Source: Halochromatium salexigens (lineage in GTDB: Bacteria > Pseudomonadota > Gammaproteobacteria > Chromatiales > Chromatiaceae). Taken from it: 39,540 nt of DNA. Below the pieces are notes generated by a model that had not been told where the DNA came from, did not search any database, and saw nothing but the letters and a program-made list of their open reading frames with translations. Positions 17,102 to 24,955 of the stretch are shown piece by piece (position 1 is the first letter of the stretch; every line of letters begins with the position of its first letter). The DNA lies in assembly GCF_016653295.1 (NCBI RefSeq), contig NZ_NHSF01000021.1, positions 1 through 39,540 on the forward strand, written 5' to 3'. Both the position numbers and the translations under genes were made by a program.

Positions 17102-17725
17102 ATGAATGCGTCGAACCTCGCCGTTTATCTCGCCGTCGCAGCCTTGTTGCTCGGACTGGTCTCGCTGTTCGTGTTCTATGTTGTGGTGATTAGGGATCGT
17201 GATACCGATACCAAGGAAGATCAGGACGTTGTGGATCTCGAGTCCAAGCCTGAAAGTCATGCTGCTAGCACAGAGTCACCATCGCGCCGTTCTTCGCGTG
17301 CGCGCAAGCAGCACAAGAAGAAGGGTATCGAGAAGAGTCAGCGCTATCTATTCGTGGTGTTCGACGAACCGGGGCCAGAGGCGAATCAGGCGCTCGGACA
17401 ACTACTGAGCAATGTCAAGGCCTTTTACGAGTCCGGTCTCGGTATCTATCATGTGCCGCCCGGTCATGAAGGTTATCCGCTGACCGTTGCCAACGCCTCT
17501 TCGCCCGGTACGCTGCCGCCGCTGCATCTCGGCGGCGACCATCCGCCCGTGCAAGGTGTCTCGATCCTGATCAAGTTCATCAATTCTCGCAGTGTCTCGC
17601 GCAGTCCCGAGACGCTGATTGGCTTTACCCATCGGGTGGCGGAGATCGGTGGGCGCATCCTGGATGTTGAACGCAACCCAGTGACCGAGGAAACCTTCGC
17701 GGAATTGCGCCGCGACGCATCATAG
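17102..17725 (+). CDS. ZipA-like membrane protein with short linker
   Basis: Resembles the division protein ZipA: one N-terminal membrane helix (VYLAVAALLLGLVSLFVFYVV, about residues 8-30), a basic linker, then a C-terminal domain like the FtsZ-binding domain (YLFVVFDEPGPEANQALGQLL, GLGIYHVPPG, LTVANASSPGTLPP, VSILIKFI, IGGRILDVERNPVTEETF). True ZipA tethers FtsZ to the membrane and is about 330 residues; here the linker is only about 45 residues and the total 207. The usual neighbours smc and ligA are absent, so this may be a paralogue. A good ribosome site GGGAGG precedes the ATG. Confidence 0.7.
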   Translation: MNASNLAVYLAVAALLLGLVSLFVFYVVVIRDRDTDTKEDQDVVDLESKPESHAASTESPSRRSSRARKQHKKKGIEKSQRYLFVVFDEPGPEANQALGQLLSNVKAFYESGLGIYHVPPGHEGYPLTVANASSPGTLPPLHLGGDHPPVQGVSILIKFINSRSVSRSPETLIGFTHRVAEIGGRILDVERNPVTEETFAELRRDAS

Positions 17726-17787
17726 CGATTTTGCGGGTTGTTGCTTCGGTCCGGTTTAGGACCTGCCTGTTTCAAGGTACCAAGCCC

Positions 17788-18531
17788 TCAGGCCAGGCTG
17801 CGCAAGATGGCTTGGCCCGAACCTGCGCCTGCGCCGGTGGTTGCGGCGATACGACTATAGGCTTCGACGCGTGGATCGCGGCTGCGCTCCGAGGTTGGTA
17901 TGTCCTCCTCATCGGGAGTGCGCTCCGCAGGCACAGGCACTGACTCGCTGCGTGCTTGCTGTTGTTGGCTCAGTTCAAGCTGCGCCGTTAGCAAATTCTG
18001 GCGCGCGCGGGCAGCGATCTGATAATCCGCCGGCGAGGGGTCGGCCGGGGCGAGGGCGGCGGCGATGACGGTTTGCATCTTCTCGATCGTGGCCCGAGGG
18101 TCGCCAGTGACGGGGCCATAGTCAACCGAGACTCGGCCAGCGACGGCGTAGCGCTGGCCATCGGGGCCGATCTTGTAGTCGTAACTGGCACTCCCCGTGT
18201 AACGACCGCCGGCAACCTGATGCGCCATCTCATGCTGGCGGACGGCGCGATCGGTCTGTTTGAGCTGATCAAGGATTTTCAGCTCTTGCGGGGAGAGTTC
18301 TTGGGCAAGGGCGTCGTTCCGCGCGCTGCTGGCCGCATCACCTTCGGCGACGCGACCGTTTGCGCCTTCCTCGGCGGCTCGGTCAATCTGGACTCCAGTG
18401 CGGTCGGCTTCACTCGTGCCGGGCTCGGGGGCCGCGGGCCGTATCTGTCCCGGTGGCAGCGCACCGCCTTGGGCCGGATTGCCAGGAGAGGCAATGGATG
18501 GAGAGAGGCCAATGGCGGTCGGGATGATCAC
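17788..18531 (-). CDS. SprA-related putative metalloprotease
   Basis: A 247-residue protein of the SprA-related (putative metalloprotease CJM1_0395-like) family. The centre has QHEMAHQVAGGRYTGSASYDYKIGPDGQRYAVAGRVSVD, in which HEMAH (H100-E101, H104) is a plausible HExxH zinc site. The N-terminal 80 residues are Pro/Ala-rich and low complexity; the C-terminus is Gln/Ala-rich with a coiled-coil-like stretch. No signal peptide is seen. The start is GTG at 18531, preceded by GAGG. It lies 48 bases downstream of an MCP gene on the same strand, inside the motility region. The biochemical role of the family is not established to my knowledge. Confidence 0.8.
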   Translation of the reverse strand: MIIPTAIGLSPSIASPGNPAQGGALPPGQIRPAAPEPGTSEADRTGVQIDRAAEEGANGRVAEGDAASSARNDALAQELSPQELKILDQLKQTDRAVRQHEMAHQVAGGRYTGSASYDYKIGPDGQRYAVAGRVSVDYGPVTGDPRATIEKMQTVIAAALAPADPSPADYQIAARARQNLLTAQLELSQQQQARSESVPVPAERTPDEEDIPTSERSRDPRVEAYSRIAATTGAGAGSGQAILRSLA

Positions 18532-18579
18532 GTTGCGATCCTCAATATTCGGTTGAGAACCTGAGGGTTGGTCAGGCCA

Positions 18580-20328
18580 TCAAAAACTTTCCCAGTCATC
18601 TTCACTGTGAGTCGCCGGTGCCGTCTCGCGGGTCTTTGGCGGCGTCTGGTGTCCACCCTTGCTTGTTCCCTTGCTGGGTGGTGGCGAGAGGGCGGCGGGT
18701 CTGTGCGTGGCGGCGGCCTTGTTGCTCGTCTTCCCGGAGGGGAGTGCGAGACTGGTCGAGGCTTGCTCGCCGACATTAAAGAAGGCGACCGCCTCGGCGA
18801 GATCGCGGGTTTGATCTTCCAGTGAGGCAGAGGCGGTCGCGGTCTGCTCGACGAGGGCAGCGTTCTGTTGCGTCACCTCATCCATCTGGCTGATGGCCAC
18901 GCTGACCTGATCGATCGCCATGGTCTGCTCGTTCGAGGCGCGGTTGACCTCGTCCATCAGCTCGGAGACCTTGCCGCTATGGGTGACGATATCCTTCATC
19001 GAGGAGCCCACAGCCTCGACCAGGCCGCGTCCTTCCTGGACAACGTCGCCGTTGAGGGCGATCAGTTCCTGAATCTGCTTGGCCGCATCGGCGGAACGCT
19101 GCGCGAGGTTGCGCACCTCTTGGGCGACCACGGCGAAGCCGCGGCCTTGCTCGCCGGCGCGGGCGGCTTCGACCGAGGCGTTCAGAGCCAGGATATTGGT
19201 CTGGAAGGCGATGCCATCAATGAGCGTGATGATGCCGCTGATCTTATCCGAGCTTTCGGTCAGCTCGTGCATCTTGCCCATGGCCTGCTGGGCCTTCTCA
19301 CCGCCTTTGCTGGCCGAGGCATTGGCCTGGCTAGCCAATTGGTTGGCCTGGGCCGTGTTTTCGGTGTTGTGTTTGACCGTGGAGGCGACCTCTTCCATGC
19401 TGCTGGCGGTTTCCTGCAGGCTGGAGGCCTGCTGCTCGGTGCGCTGGGAGAGATCGGTGTTGCCGGTGGAGATCTGGTTGGCGGCGGTCGTGATCGATTC
19501 CACCGAGCCCTGGATATTGATGATGAGATCGCGCAGCTTATCCTGGGTATCGGCGAGGGCGAGTAACGTTTGACCGATCTCATCCTTGCCCGTGGTCTGA
19601 ATCCGGTTGGTCAAATTGCCCTTCGACATCTCGACGAAGACCCGCTTGGCATCGGCCAGCGGACGGGTGACACGTAGGATTAGCTGCCAGCCGAGCAGCG
19701 CCCCGAGCACGGCCGCGATGATGATGGCGGCGATCATCAGGTTGCGCATGAAGGCGGTATCGGCCTCGGCGCTGCGGTAGTCCTCCAAGGCCGCCTGCTT
19801 CTCCATCTCGATCATCTCGATGAGGGTCTTGTTGATTGCCTGATAGGCTGGAAGGCCTTCGATGAAGATGAGGTGGTTGGTGCTGGAGAACTCGTCCTTG
19901 AGGGCCAGATCCATCGCCGGCTCCAAGGCGTTGTAGATCAGGCGCTCATACTCGGCGTCGAACCGCTCCGCCAAGGCTTGCGACTCAGGGTTGTCAACGG
20001 TCTCTTGGAATTGCTTCCAGAGGCTGTCCAATTCGGCCTGGTTGCCCTCGATAACATCCATGTGCATGGAGGTGGGATGGTCGTGTAATGCGCTCACCGC
20101 CAGTCTTGGATCATGCTGCGAGGCTAGGAGCATCTCCGTCATAATGTTGCGCAGCAGCGCATCGATGCGCGCCAGATCTTGCGAGCGGAGTAGGTTCTCT
20201 TCGTAAACGCTCTCAAGGGATTCGTTCGAAGATTGCATGCCCTTGAGCCCTAGCCCCCCGACGGCCAACAGCAGCACCAGCATGATGCTGATCAGTAGGA
20301 TGAGGCGATGTTTGATCGTCAGGGTCAT
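18580..20328 (-). CDS. Methyl-accepting chemotaxis protein, four-helix-bundle type with tether tail
   Basis: Transmembrane chemoreceptor of 582 residues. TM1 is at about 8-28. A periplasmic helical region of the 4HB/TarH type spans to about 190, TM2 (NLMIAAIIIAAVLGALLGWQLI) follows, then HAMP and the signalling domain with the hairpin tip DGIAFQTNILALNASVEAARAGEQGRGFAVVA. The extreme C-terminus DDWESF matches the xWxxF pentapeptide (NWETF in E. coli Tar and Tsr) that docks CheR and CheB, after a flexible Pro/Ser/Thr-rich linker. A sigma-28-like promoter lies 39 bases upstream, fitting FliA control. The ligand is unknown. Confidence 0.95.
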   Translation of the reverse strand: MTLTIKHRLILLISIMLVLLLAVGGLGLKGMQSSNESLESVYEENLLRSQDLARIDALLRNIMTEMLLASQHDPRLAVSALHDHPTSMHMDVIEGNQAELDSLWKQFQETVDNPESQALAERFDAEYERLIYNALEPAMDLALKDEFSSTNHLIFIEGLPAYQAINKTLIEMIEMEKQAALEDYRSAEADTAFMRNLMIAAIIIAAVLGALLGWQLILRVTRPLADAKRVFVEMSKGNLTNRIQTTGKDEIGQTLLALADTQDKLRDLIINIQGSVESITTAANQISTGNTDLSQRTEQQASSLQETASSMEEVASTVKHNTENTAQANQLASQANASASKGGEKAQQAMGKMHELTESSDKISGIITLIDGIAFQTNILALNASVEAARAGEQGRGFAVVAQEVRNLAQRSADAAKQIQELIALNGDVVQEGRGLVEAVGSSMKDIVTHSGKVSELMDEVNRASNEQTMAIDQVSVAISQMDEVTQQNAALVEQTATASASLEDQTRDLAEAVAFFNVGEQASTSLALPSGKTSNKAAATHRPAALSPPPSKGTSKGGHQTPPKTRETAPATHSEDDWESF

Positions 20329-20366
20329 GGCGCAATTTTCTCTCTGGGACAGCCTTATTTAAGAAC

Positions 20367-20393
20367 ACATCGACCTAAAAGCCGTTAGCTTGA
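20367..20393 (-). promoter_or_regulatory. Sigma-28 (FliA)-type promoter for the tethered MCP gene
   Basis: On the minus strand TCAAGCTA, 11 bases, then GTCGATGT, against the FliA consensus TAAAGTTT-N11-GCCGATAA. Five of eight positions match in each box with the exact spacing. It lies 39 bases upstream of the MCP start, which is the expected distance for a class III chemotaxis gene. Confidence 0.6.
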
Positions 20394-20503
20394 GCGCGGT
20401 AAGCTGATGTGGATCAACCGCCACGATCTTTCGGCTACGGGTCCCGCGCAGTATATCATCATGCCGTGGTTGACCTCTGTGAACGAGGCAGAAAGCACAC
20501 AAC

Positions 20504-20725
20504 ATGCCAAGTGTCGATGTCGTCATCGAACTCTCCGTCGATGCCTGCCAGGCCCACTATGAAGGGCGGGTCGAGCACGTGTATACATGGAGCCTAGATG
20601 GAAGGCGCGTGGTATTTCCGGCCACGGCCTTGCGCCACGTCGTGACGCGTGACGGCGTGCACGGCATCTACCGGCTGAGTTTTTCTTCGGCGGGACAGTT
20701 TGAGACGATAAGGCGCTTGCCTTGA
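20504..20725 (+). CDS. DUF2835 family small protein
   Basis: A 73-residue protein matching the DUF2835 pattern: VIELSVDACQAHYEGRVEHV, then the core LDGRRVVFPATALRHVVTRDGVHGIYRLSFSSAGQF. The family is conserved in gammaproteobacteria without known function. It has no membrane segment. It precedes the PilZ/HD-GYP gene by 28 bases on the same strand, so the two may be co-transcribed. It is divergent from the MCP gene. Confidence 0.85.
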   Translation: MPSVDVVIELSVDACQAHYEGRVEHVYTWSLDGRRVVFPATALRHVVTRDGVHGIYRLSFSSAGQFETIRRLP

Positions 20726-20753
20726 GCTTGTGCTTTGGAGAGGGTAACCGCTG

Positions 20754-22481
20754 TTGGTTGCCAAATCAGATGGGGATGGGATGACGGAACAAGACGCAAC
20801 GACGACACGAAGTGACGGCTATACCAGCGTCAGCAAGCCGTCCGAGGTCGAGGCGCTGCTCGACTCGCTGAGCGAGCCGGGCGGGGCCTCCCTGGTGTTG
20901 GAAAACAACGAGGCCCAGGTGCTGCCGGTGCTGGTGGCTGAGCAGGCGTTCGGCGAGTATCTGCTGCTGGATATGAGCGCCATCCGGGAGATCGCCAGCG
21001 AACTCAGGGGAGGGCAGCCGTTCCGACTGCTCGGGCAGGCGCGGGGGGTGATGCTGCGCACCCCGGTGCTGACGCTGAATGATTGCCAGGACGCGAAGGG
21101 TCGTCTCGTATGCCGCTGTGACTATCCTTATCAGCTGGAGGTGTTGCAGCGGCGGGAGGCCTTCCGCGCGCGCCTGCGGCTGGGGATGGAGGTGGGCGCC
21201 ATCCTCAGGCACGCAGAGGAGGGGACCAGCGCGCAAGGCGATCTCAGGGATCTCTCGCTAGGGGGCTGCCAGCTCGAGATGCCGGTGGCGAGCGCCAGTA
21301 TGCTGGCCTCCTCGGCGCCGCTCGAGATCGAGCTGTGTTTCCCCAACGGCATGCGTTTATCGATCCAGGGCACTCCCAAGCACCATCAGGTCGATGTCGA
21401 GCGCCAGGTCGTGAGCGTGGGTTTCGCGTTTACGCGGATCGATACCGAGCCGGAACGCCAGCTCTGGATGTTCGTGGGCGAGATCGAGCGCGAGGCGGCG
21501 CGTCAGTCGAGCGGTGGCAGCGACGGCAGGCTGCGCTCGAAGCTGTTTCAGATCGATCCCAAGGCTCCGGTGCCGGTCGCGCGCCGCAATGCGCAAGTCT
21601 ACGCGACCGCGATGACCAAGCGCCTGGCAAGCGTGGCGGGCTATCTGGATGCCCAACTGCTCGAATTGCGCGACCAGCCGCAGCTGTACTCAACGCAGCT
21701 CTCGCGCTATACCGACCGTCTCCTGGCGCTCTATGACGAGGATCGCGAGGCCTTGCTGTTCGCCACCCGTTGTCTCTTCCAGGAGGCGCGGCTGGTGCGG
21801 CATGGACTTTCGGTGGCCGTGTCCCTGCTCGATCTGACCACCCGCAGCAAGATGCCGCGCGATGCCTGCAAAGCCATTGCCGCCTGCGCCATGGTCCATG
21901 ATCTAGGCAAGGCCCTGCTGCCCAACGAACTGCTGCAGGCACCACGGCTCGACGAGGCGCAACGCGCCGAACTGCACGGCCATGTGGCGCGCCTCGAGCC
22001 CTGCTTCGAGAGTTGTCAGTGGCTCCCGAGCAGCGTCGTCAAGAGCGTGTTCAAGGAGATCAACGAGCGCCTCGATGGCAGTGGTTATCCGACCGGCGTG
22101 AGCGGCGATCAACTCGGCGAGCTGTCGCGCTTGGCGATGGTGGCGGATGTCGTCGATGCCATGCGCCGAGACCGGCCCGATCGACCGGCCTGGAAGATCG
22201 CCGCGATCTATCGTCACTTGCTCGACCACCCCGAACGTTTCGATCAACGCTGGGTCAAGCGTTACATCAGGGCATTCGGGCTGTTCCCGATTGGCACACT
22301 GGTGCGCTACGAGTCTGGTCAGTTGGCTTGGGTTCAGGAGGTCGATACGCAGGGCCAACCGGCTCGGGTGCAGCTGGCCGATGCGGTCAAGCCGCCGGAC
22401 AGCTCACTGGGCGAGATCCTTCAGGGCGAGGCGCTGCTGGCGCTCGGCAACCCCGTGGAGGAGCTGCCGCTGTCGATCTGA
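20754..22481 (+). CDS. PilZ (YcgR-like) and degenerate HD-GYP fusion protein
   Basis: A 575-residue cytoplasmic protein joining c-di-GMP binding to an HD-GYP-type phosphodiesterase fold. Residues about 25-120 resemble the YcgR N-terminal domain. PilZ follows with the binding motifs R134-x3-R138 (RREAFR) and D166-x-S168-x2-G171 (DLSLGG). The second half has the HD pair in MVHDLGKALLPNE (H382-D383) and RLDGSGYPTGVSGDQL, but the HHE that normally precedes DGxGYP is INE (I436-N437-E438), so two metal-binding histidines are missing. It may sense rather than cleave c-di-GMP. The start is TTG at 20754, supported by GGAGAGGG nine bases upstream; ATG at 20781 is an alternative. Confidence 0.88.
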   Translation: MVAKSDGDGMTEQDATTTRSDGYTSVSKPSEVEALLDSLSEPGGASLVLENNEAQVLPVLVAEQAFGEYLLLDMSAIREIASELRGGQPFRLLGQARGVMLRTPVLTLNDCQDAKGRLVCRCDYPYQLEVLQRREAFRARLRLGMEVGAILRHAEEGTSAQGDLRDLSLGGCQLEMPVASASMLASSAPLEIELCFPNGMRLSIQGTPKHHQVDVERQVVSVGFAFTRIDTEPERQLWMFVGEIEREAARQSSGGSDGRLRSKLFQIDPKAPVPVARRNAQVYATAMTKRLASVAGYLDAQLLELRDQPQLYSTQLSRYTDRLLALYDEDREALLFATRCLFQEARLVRHGLSVAVSLLDLTTRSKMPRDACKAIAACAMVHDLGKALLPNELLQAPRLDEAQRAELHGHVARLEPCFESCQWLPSSVVKSVFKEINERLDGSGYPTGVSGDQLGELSRLAMVADVVDAMRRDRPDRPAWKIAAIYRHLLDHPERFDQRWVKRYIRAFGLFPIGTLVRYESGQLAWVQEVDTQGQPARVQLADAVKPPDSSLGEILQGEALLALGNPVEELPLSI

Positions 22482-22528
22482 GCCTGGGACCCCCATCACA
22501 GGGGCTCGCATTTGCGCTGCGGTGCGCC

Positions 22529-22555
22529 TAAAGTCTAATGGGTATCCGCCGATAA
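22529..22555 (+). promoter_or_regulatory. Sigma-28 (FliA) promoter of the fliDST operon
   Basis: TAAAGTCT, exactly 11 bases, then GCCGATAA. Seven of eight -35 positions and all eight -10 positions match the enterobacterial FliA consensus TAAAGTTT-N11-GCCGATAA. It lies about 97 bases before the fliD start, in the intergenic gap. The fliA gene itself is in this window, so this operon is its likely target. Confidence 0.88.
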
Positions 22556-22652
22556 TCTTGTTAAGCCGACAAAGCCATCACCCGTGTCAGCGACTGACCG
22601 GAGTCTCAGTCCCTCATTTGTCGGATTCCAAACGCCAGACCAGGAGGCCTCA

Positions 22653-24032
22653 ATGTCAACCATCACATCGCTCGGTATCGGTTCAGGACTCGATCTCAAC
22701 GGCTTGCTCGACCAGTTGCGCGATGCTGAACGCGGCCGGCTTGAGCCTCTTGCTCAGCAGAAAGAGGCCCAGGAGGCCAAGCTCTCGGCCTATGGCAAGC
22801 TACAAGGCGCTTTGTCGGCGTTCCAGTCGGCGTCCAGCGCGCTCAATAGCAGCTCGCTCTACGAGAGCGTCTCGAGCAATGTCACCGGCAGCAGCGTCAC
22901 CTCGGCGGCCAACTCCGATGCGGTGCCGGGTCGTTATGATGTCACTGTCAACGATCTTGCTCGCTCGCAGAGCATTGCGACCGATGGTTTTGCCGAAGAG
23001 CATACCTTTTCCGAAGGCACCCTGAGCATTGAAACAGGTAGTGGAACATTCGAGATCGCGGTGGCAGACGGCGATACCCTCGCGACGCTCCGTGACAGCA
23101 TCAATGATGCGGACGCAGGCGTGACGGCGTCCATCGTCAACGATGGATCGGCGAACCCCTTCCGCTTGGTGCTCATGACCGATGAGACCGGCGAGGATGC
23201 TGCGATCCAGTCCATTGACTTTGTCGATGGCAGTGGCACCACGATTCCTGACGAAGGTTTGACCTTTGACGGAACAACTGGAACTGGGGAAATGGAGGAA
23301 GTGGCAGAGGCACAGAATGCCACGCTAAAGGTCAACGGCATTGATATCACCAGCCAAGGCAATCGGGTCGAGGAGGCCATTCAGGGCGTGACCCTGGATC
23401 TCGCCGAGACAGGCGACTCAACCGTTATCGTCGAGCGCAACAATCGCGGCGTGCGCGATGCGGTCAACGCCTTCGTCGACAATTACAACAGCTTGCGCGA
23501 GACTACCAATGAGTTGACGAGCTTCAATGCGGAAACCGGGGAGGCTGGCGAACTGCTTGGCGATAGCACGCTGCGCACCATCGAATCACGCCTACGCAGC
23601 ACCCTCGGTAGCGGCGTGGCGGAAGGCGAGTTTCGCTCTCTCTCCGAGATTGGTATCAGCCTACAGCGCGATGGCACCTTACAGCTCGATGATGCGCGAC
23701 TCGATGAGGTCATCGTCAACGATCGCGAGGCCCTGACCGAGTTCTTCGCCGGCCAGTCTCAAGATTCTGGCATGGCTGGCGCACTGAGTCAGACACTGAG
23801 CCAACTGCTCGGTGATAGCGGTCTGCTTGATAACGCCCGCAGCGGCGTGCAAAACCGCATCACCAGTATTGATAACCGGACCGAGCGAATGGAGATTTCT
23901 ATCGAGCGCACCATTGAACGCTACCGCTCGCAATTCGCCCAGCTCGATTCCATGGTGGCGGAGATGAACCAGACTAGCTCCTATCTGACCCAACAGTTCG
24001 ATAACCTGAATGCGATGCTCGGTGGTGAGTAA
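22653..24032 (+). CDS. fliD: Flagellar filament cap protein FliD
   Basis: Filament cap (HAP2) that directs flagellin folding at the growing tip; exported by the flagellar type III system. The ATG at 22653 follows AGGAGG and gives the family N-terminus MSTITSLGIGSGLDLNGLLDQL; the frame is open upstream to 22584 but that start is less likely. The first heptad-rich segment (DAERGRLEPLAQQKEAQEAKLSAYGKLQGAL), a central variable domain and the C-terminal coiled coil (NRTERMEISIERTIERYRSQFAQLDSMVAEMNQTSSYLTQQFDNLNAML) are typical. The product is 459 residues. First gene of fliD-fliS-fliT-fliK-flhX. Confidence 0.95.
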   Translation: MSTITSLGIGSGLDLNGLLDQLRDAERGRLEPLAQQKEAQEAKLSAYGKLQGALSAFQSASSALNSSSLYESVSSNVTGSSVTSAANSDAVPGRYDVTVNDLARSQSIATDGFAEEHTFSEGTLSIETGSGTFEIAVADGDTLATLRDSINDADAGVTASIVNDGSANPFRLVLMTDETGEDAAIQSIDFVDGSGTTIPDEGLTFDGTTGTGEMEEVAEAQNATLKVNGIDITSQGNRVEEAIQGVTLDLAETGDSTVIVERNNRGVRDAVNAFVDNYNSLRETTNELTSFNAETGEAGELLGDSTLRTIESRLRSTLGSGVAEGEFRSLSEIGISLQRDGTLQLDDARLDEVIVNDREALTEFFAGQSQDSGMAGALSQTLSQLLGDSGLLDNARSGVQNRITSIDNRTERMEISIERTIERYRSQFAQLDSMVAEMNQTSSYLTQQFDNLNAMLGGE

Positions 24033-24086
24033 ACATTCAGCCAACTTGTAACGACTAGCGATGAATCAGCGAGGAGAACGCGAGCG

Positions 24087-24515
24087 ATGACTGTGATGCG
24101 CGGAGGGGGAGCCTACGGGCGTGGTGCCGGGGCCTATGCCCGGGTTGGCGTCGAGAGTGGCGTGATGTCGGCGAGTCCCCATCAGCTCATCGTGCTGCTG
24201 TTTGATGGCGCGTGCGCCTCGATTCGCGCGGCTCGGATTCAAATGCAGGCTGGCAACACGGCTGCAAAGGGTCAGGCGATCTCCAAGGCCTTGGATATCG
24301 TGAACAACGGCTTGGCCGCCGCGCTGGATGTGGAGCACGGTGGCGAGGTGGCCGAGCGCTTGGCCTCACTGTATGACTACATTGCCCGGCTATTGCTAGC
24401 AGCTAATCTGCACAATGACGAACAAAGCCTGAACGAGGCCGAGTCACTGCTCGAAGAGATCGCGGCTGCCTGGCGTGAGATCGGCACCAACACCACCCCG
24501 GCAGCACCTGACTGA
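24087..24515 (+). CDS. fliS: Flagellin chaperone FliS
   Basis: Cytoplasmic export chaperone that binds the C-terminus of flagellin and prevents early polymerisation. The core SASPHQLIVLLFDGACASIRAARIQMQ and GQAISKALDIVNNGLAAALD are hallmarks, with YDYIARLLLAANLHND and EIAAAWREI later. 142 residues. The N-terminal GGGAYGRGAGAYARVGVESG corresponds to the usual YxxVGVESG arm. It lies 54 bases after fliD and before fliT. Confidence 0.94.
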   Translation: MTVMRGGGAYGRGAGAYARVGVESGVMSASPHQLIVLLFDGACASIRAARIQMQAGNTAAKGQAISKALDIVNNGLAAALDVEHGGEVAERLASLYDYIARLLLAANLHNDEQSLNEAESLLEEIAAAWREIGTNTTPAAPD

Positions 24516-24526
24516 GCAGATTGAGC

Positions 24527-24955
24527 ATGGCCTCTTCCCTACCTCGCAAGACCGCCGCCGCGTCCACGACTTCTTATCAGCAGCAACTGCTGGATGCCTA
24601 TGAAGCCCTCCTTGCCTGCTCGGCAAAGATGCTCAAGGCTGCTTGCGAGGCTGACTGGGAGGCCCTGATCGACCTGCAAGGGGCTTATTTGGCCGAAATC
24701 GAGACGTTGCGCCATCTCGATGACGAACGGATACCGCTCGACGACGCCGGTCTCCAGCGTAAAGCCGAGCTGCTTGAGCAACTGCTTGAACAGGATCGAG
24801 AGATCCGCCAACGCCTGAATGACCGGCGGCACGAACTCAGTAGCATGATTCTAGACTCGAAGCACGAGTTGGCCTTGACGCGAACCTACCGTTTTTATCA
24901 GGAAACCTCTGAGTCCGAGGTCATCGAGGCCACTCAGCGCTTCAAATCATCGTGA
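24527..24955 (+). CDS. fliT: Flagellar protein FliT
   Basis: Helical cytoplasmic protein in the position of FliT, which in enterobacteria chaperones FliD and also binds FlhDC to repress class II genes. It is almost wholly alpha-helical with QQLLDAYEALLACSAKMLKAACEADWEALIDLQGAY, the family core. The product is 142 residues from the ATG at 24527; a TTG six bases upstream also opens the frame. The stop overlaps the fliK GTG start (GTGA). Identity rests on context and weak family resemblance; the presence of FlhDC in the window makes the feedback role plausible. Confidence 0.8.
   Translation: MASSLPRKTAAASTTSYQQQLLDAYEALLACSAKMLKAACEADWEALIDLQGAYLAEIETLRHLDDERIPLDDAGLQRKAELLEQLLEQDREIRQRLNDRRHELSSMILDSKHELALTRTYRFYQETSESEVIEATQRFKSS

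Noticed and set aside
22489-22505. Hairpin CCCC-ATCACA-GGGG after the PilZ/HD-GYP gene as a terminator
   Set aside because: The stem is only about four pairs and no T-run follows, so it is too weak to call an intrinsic terminator.
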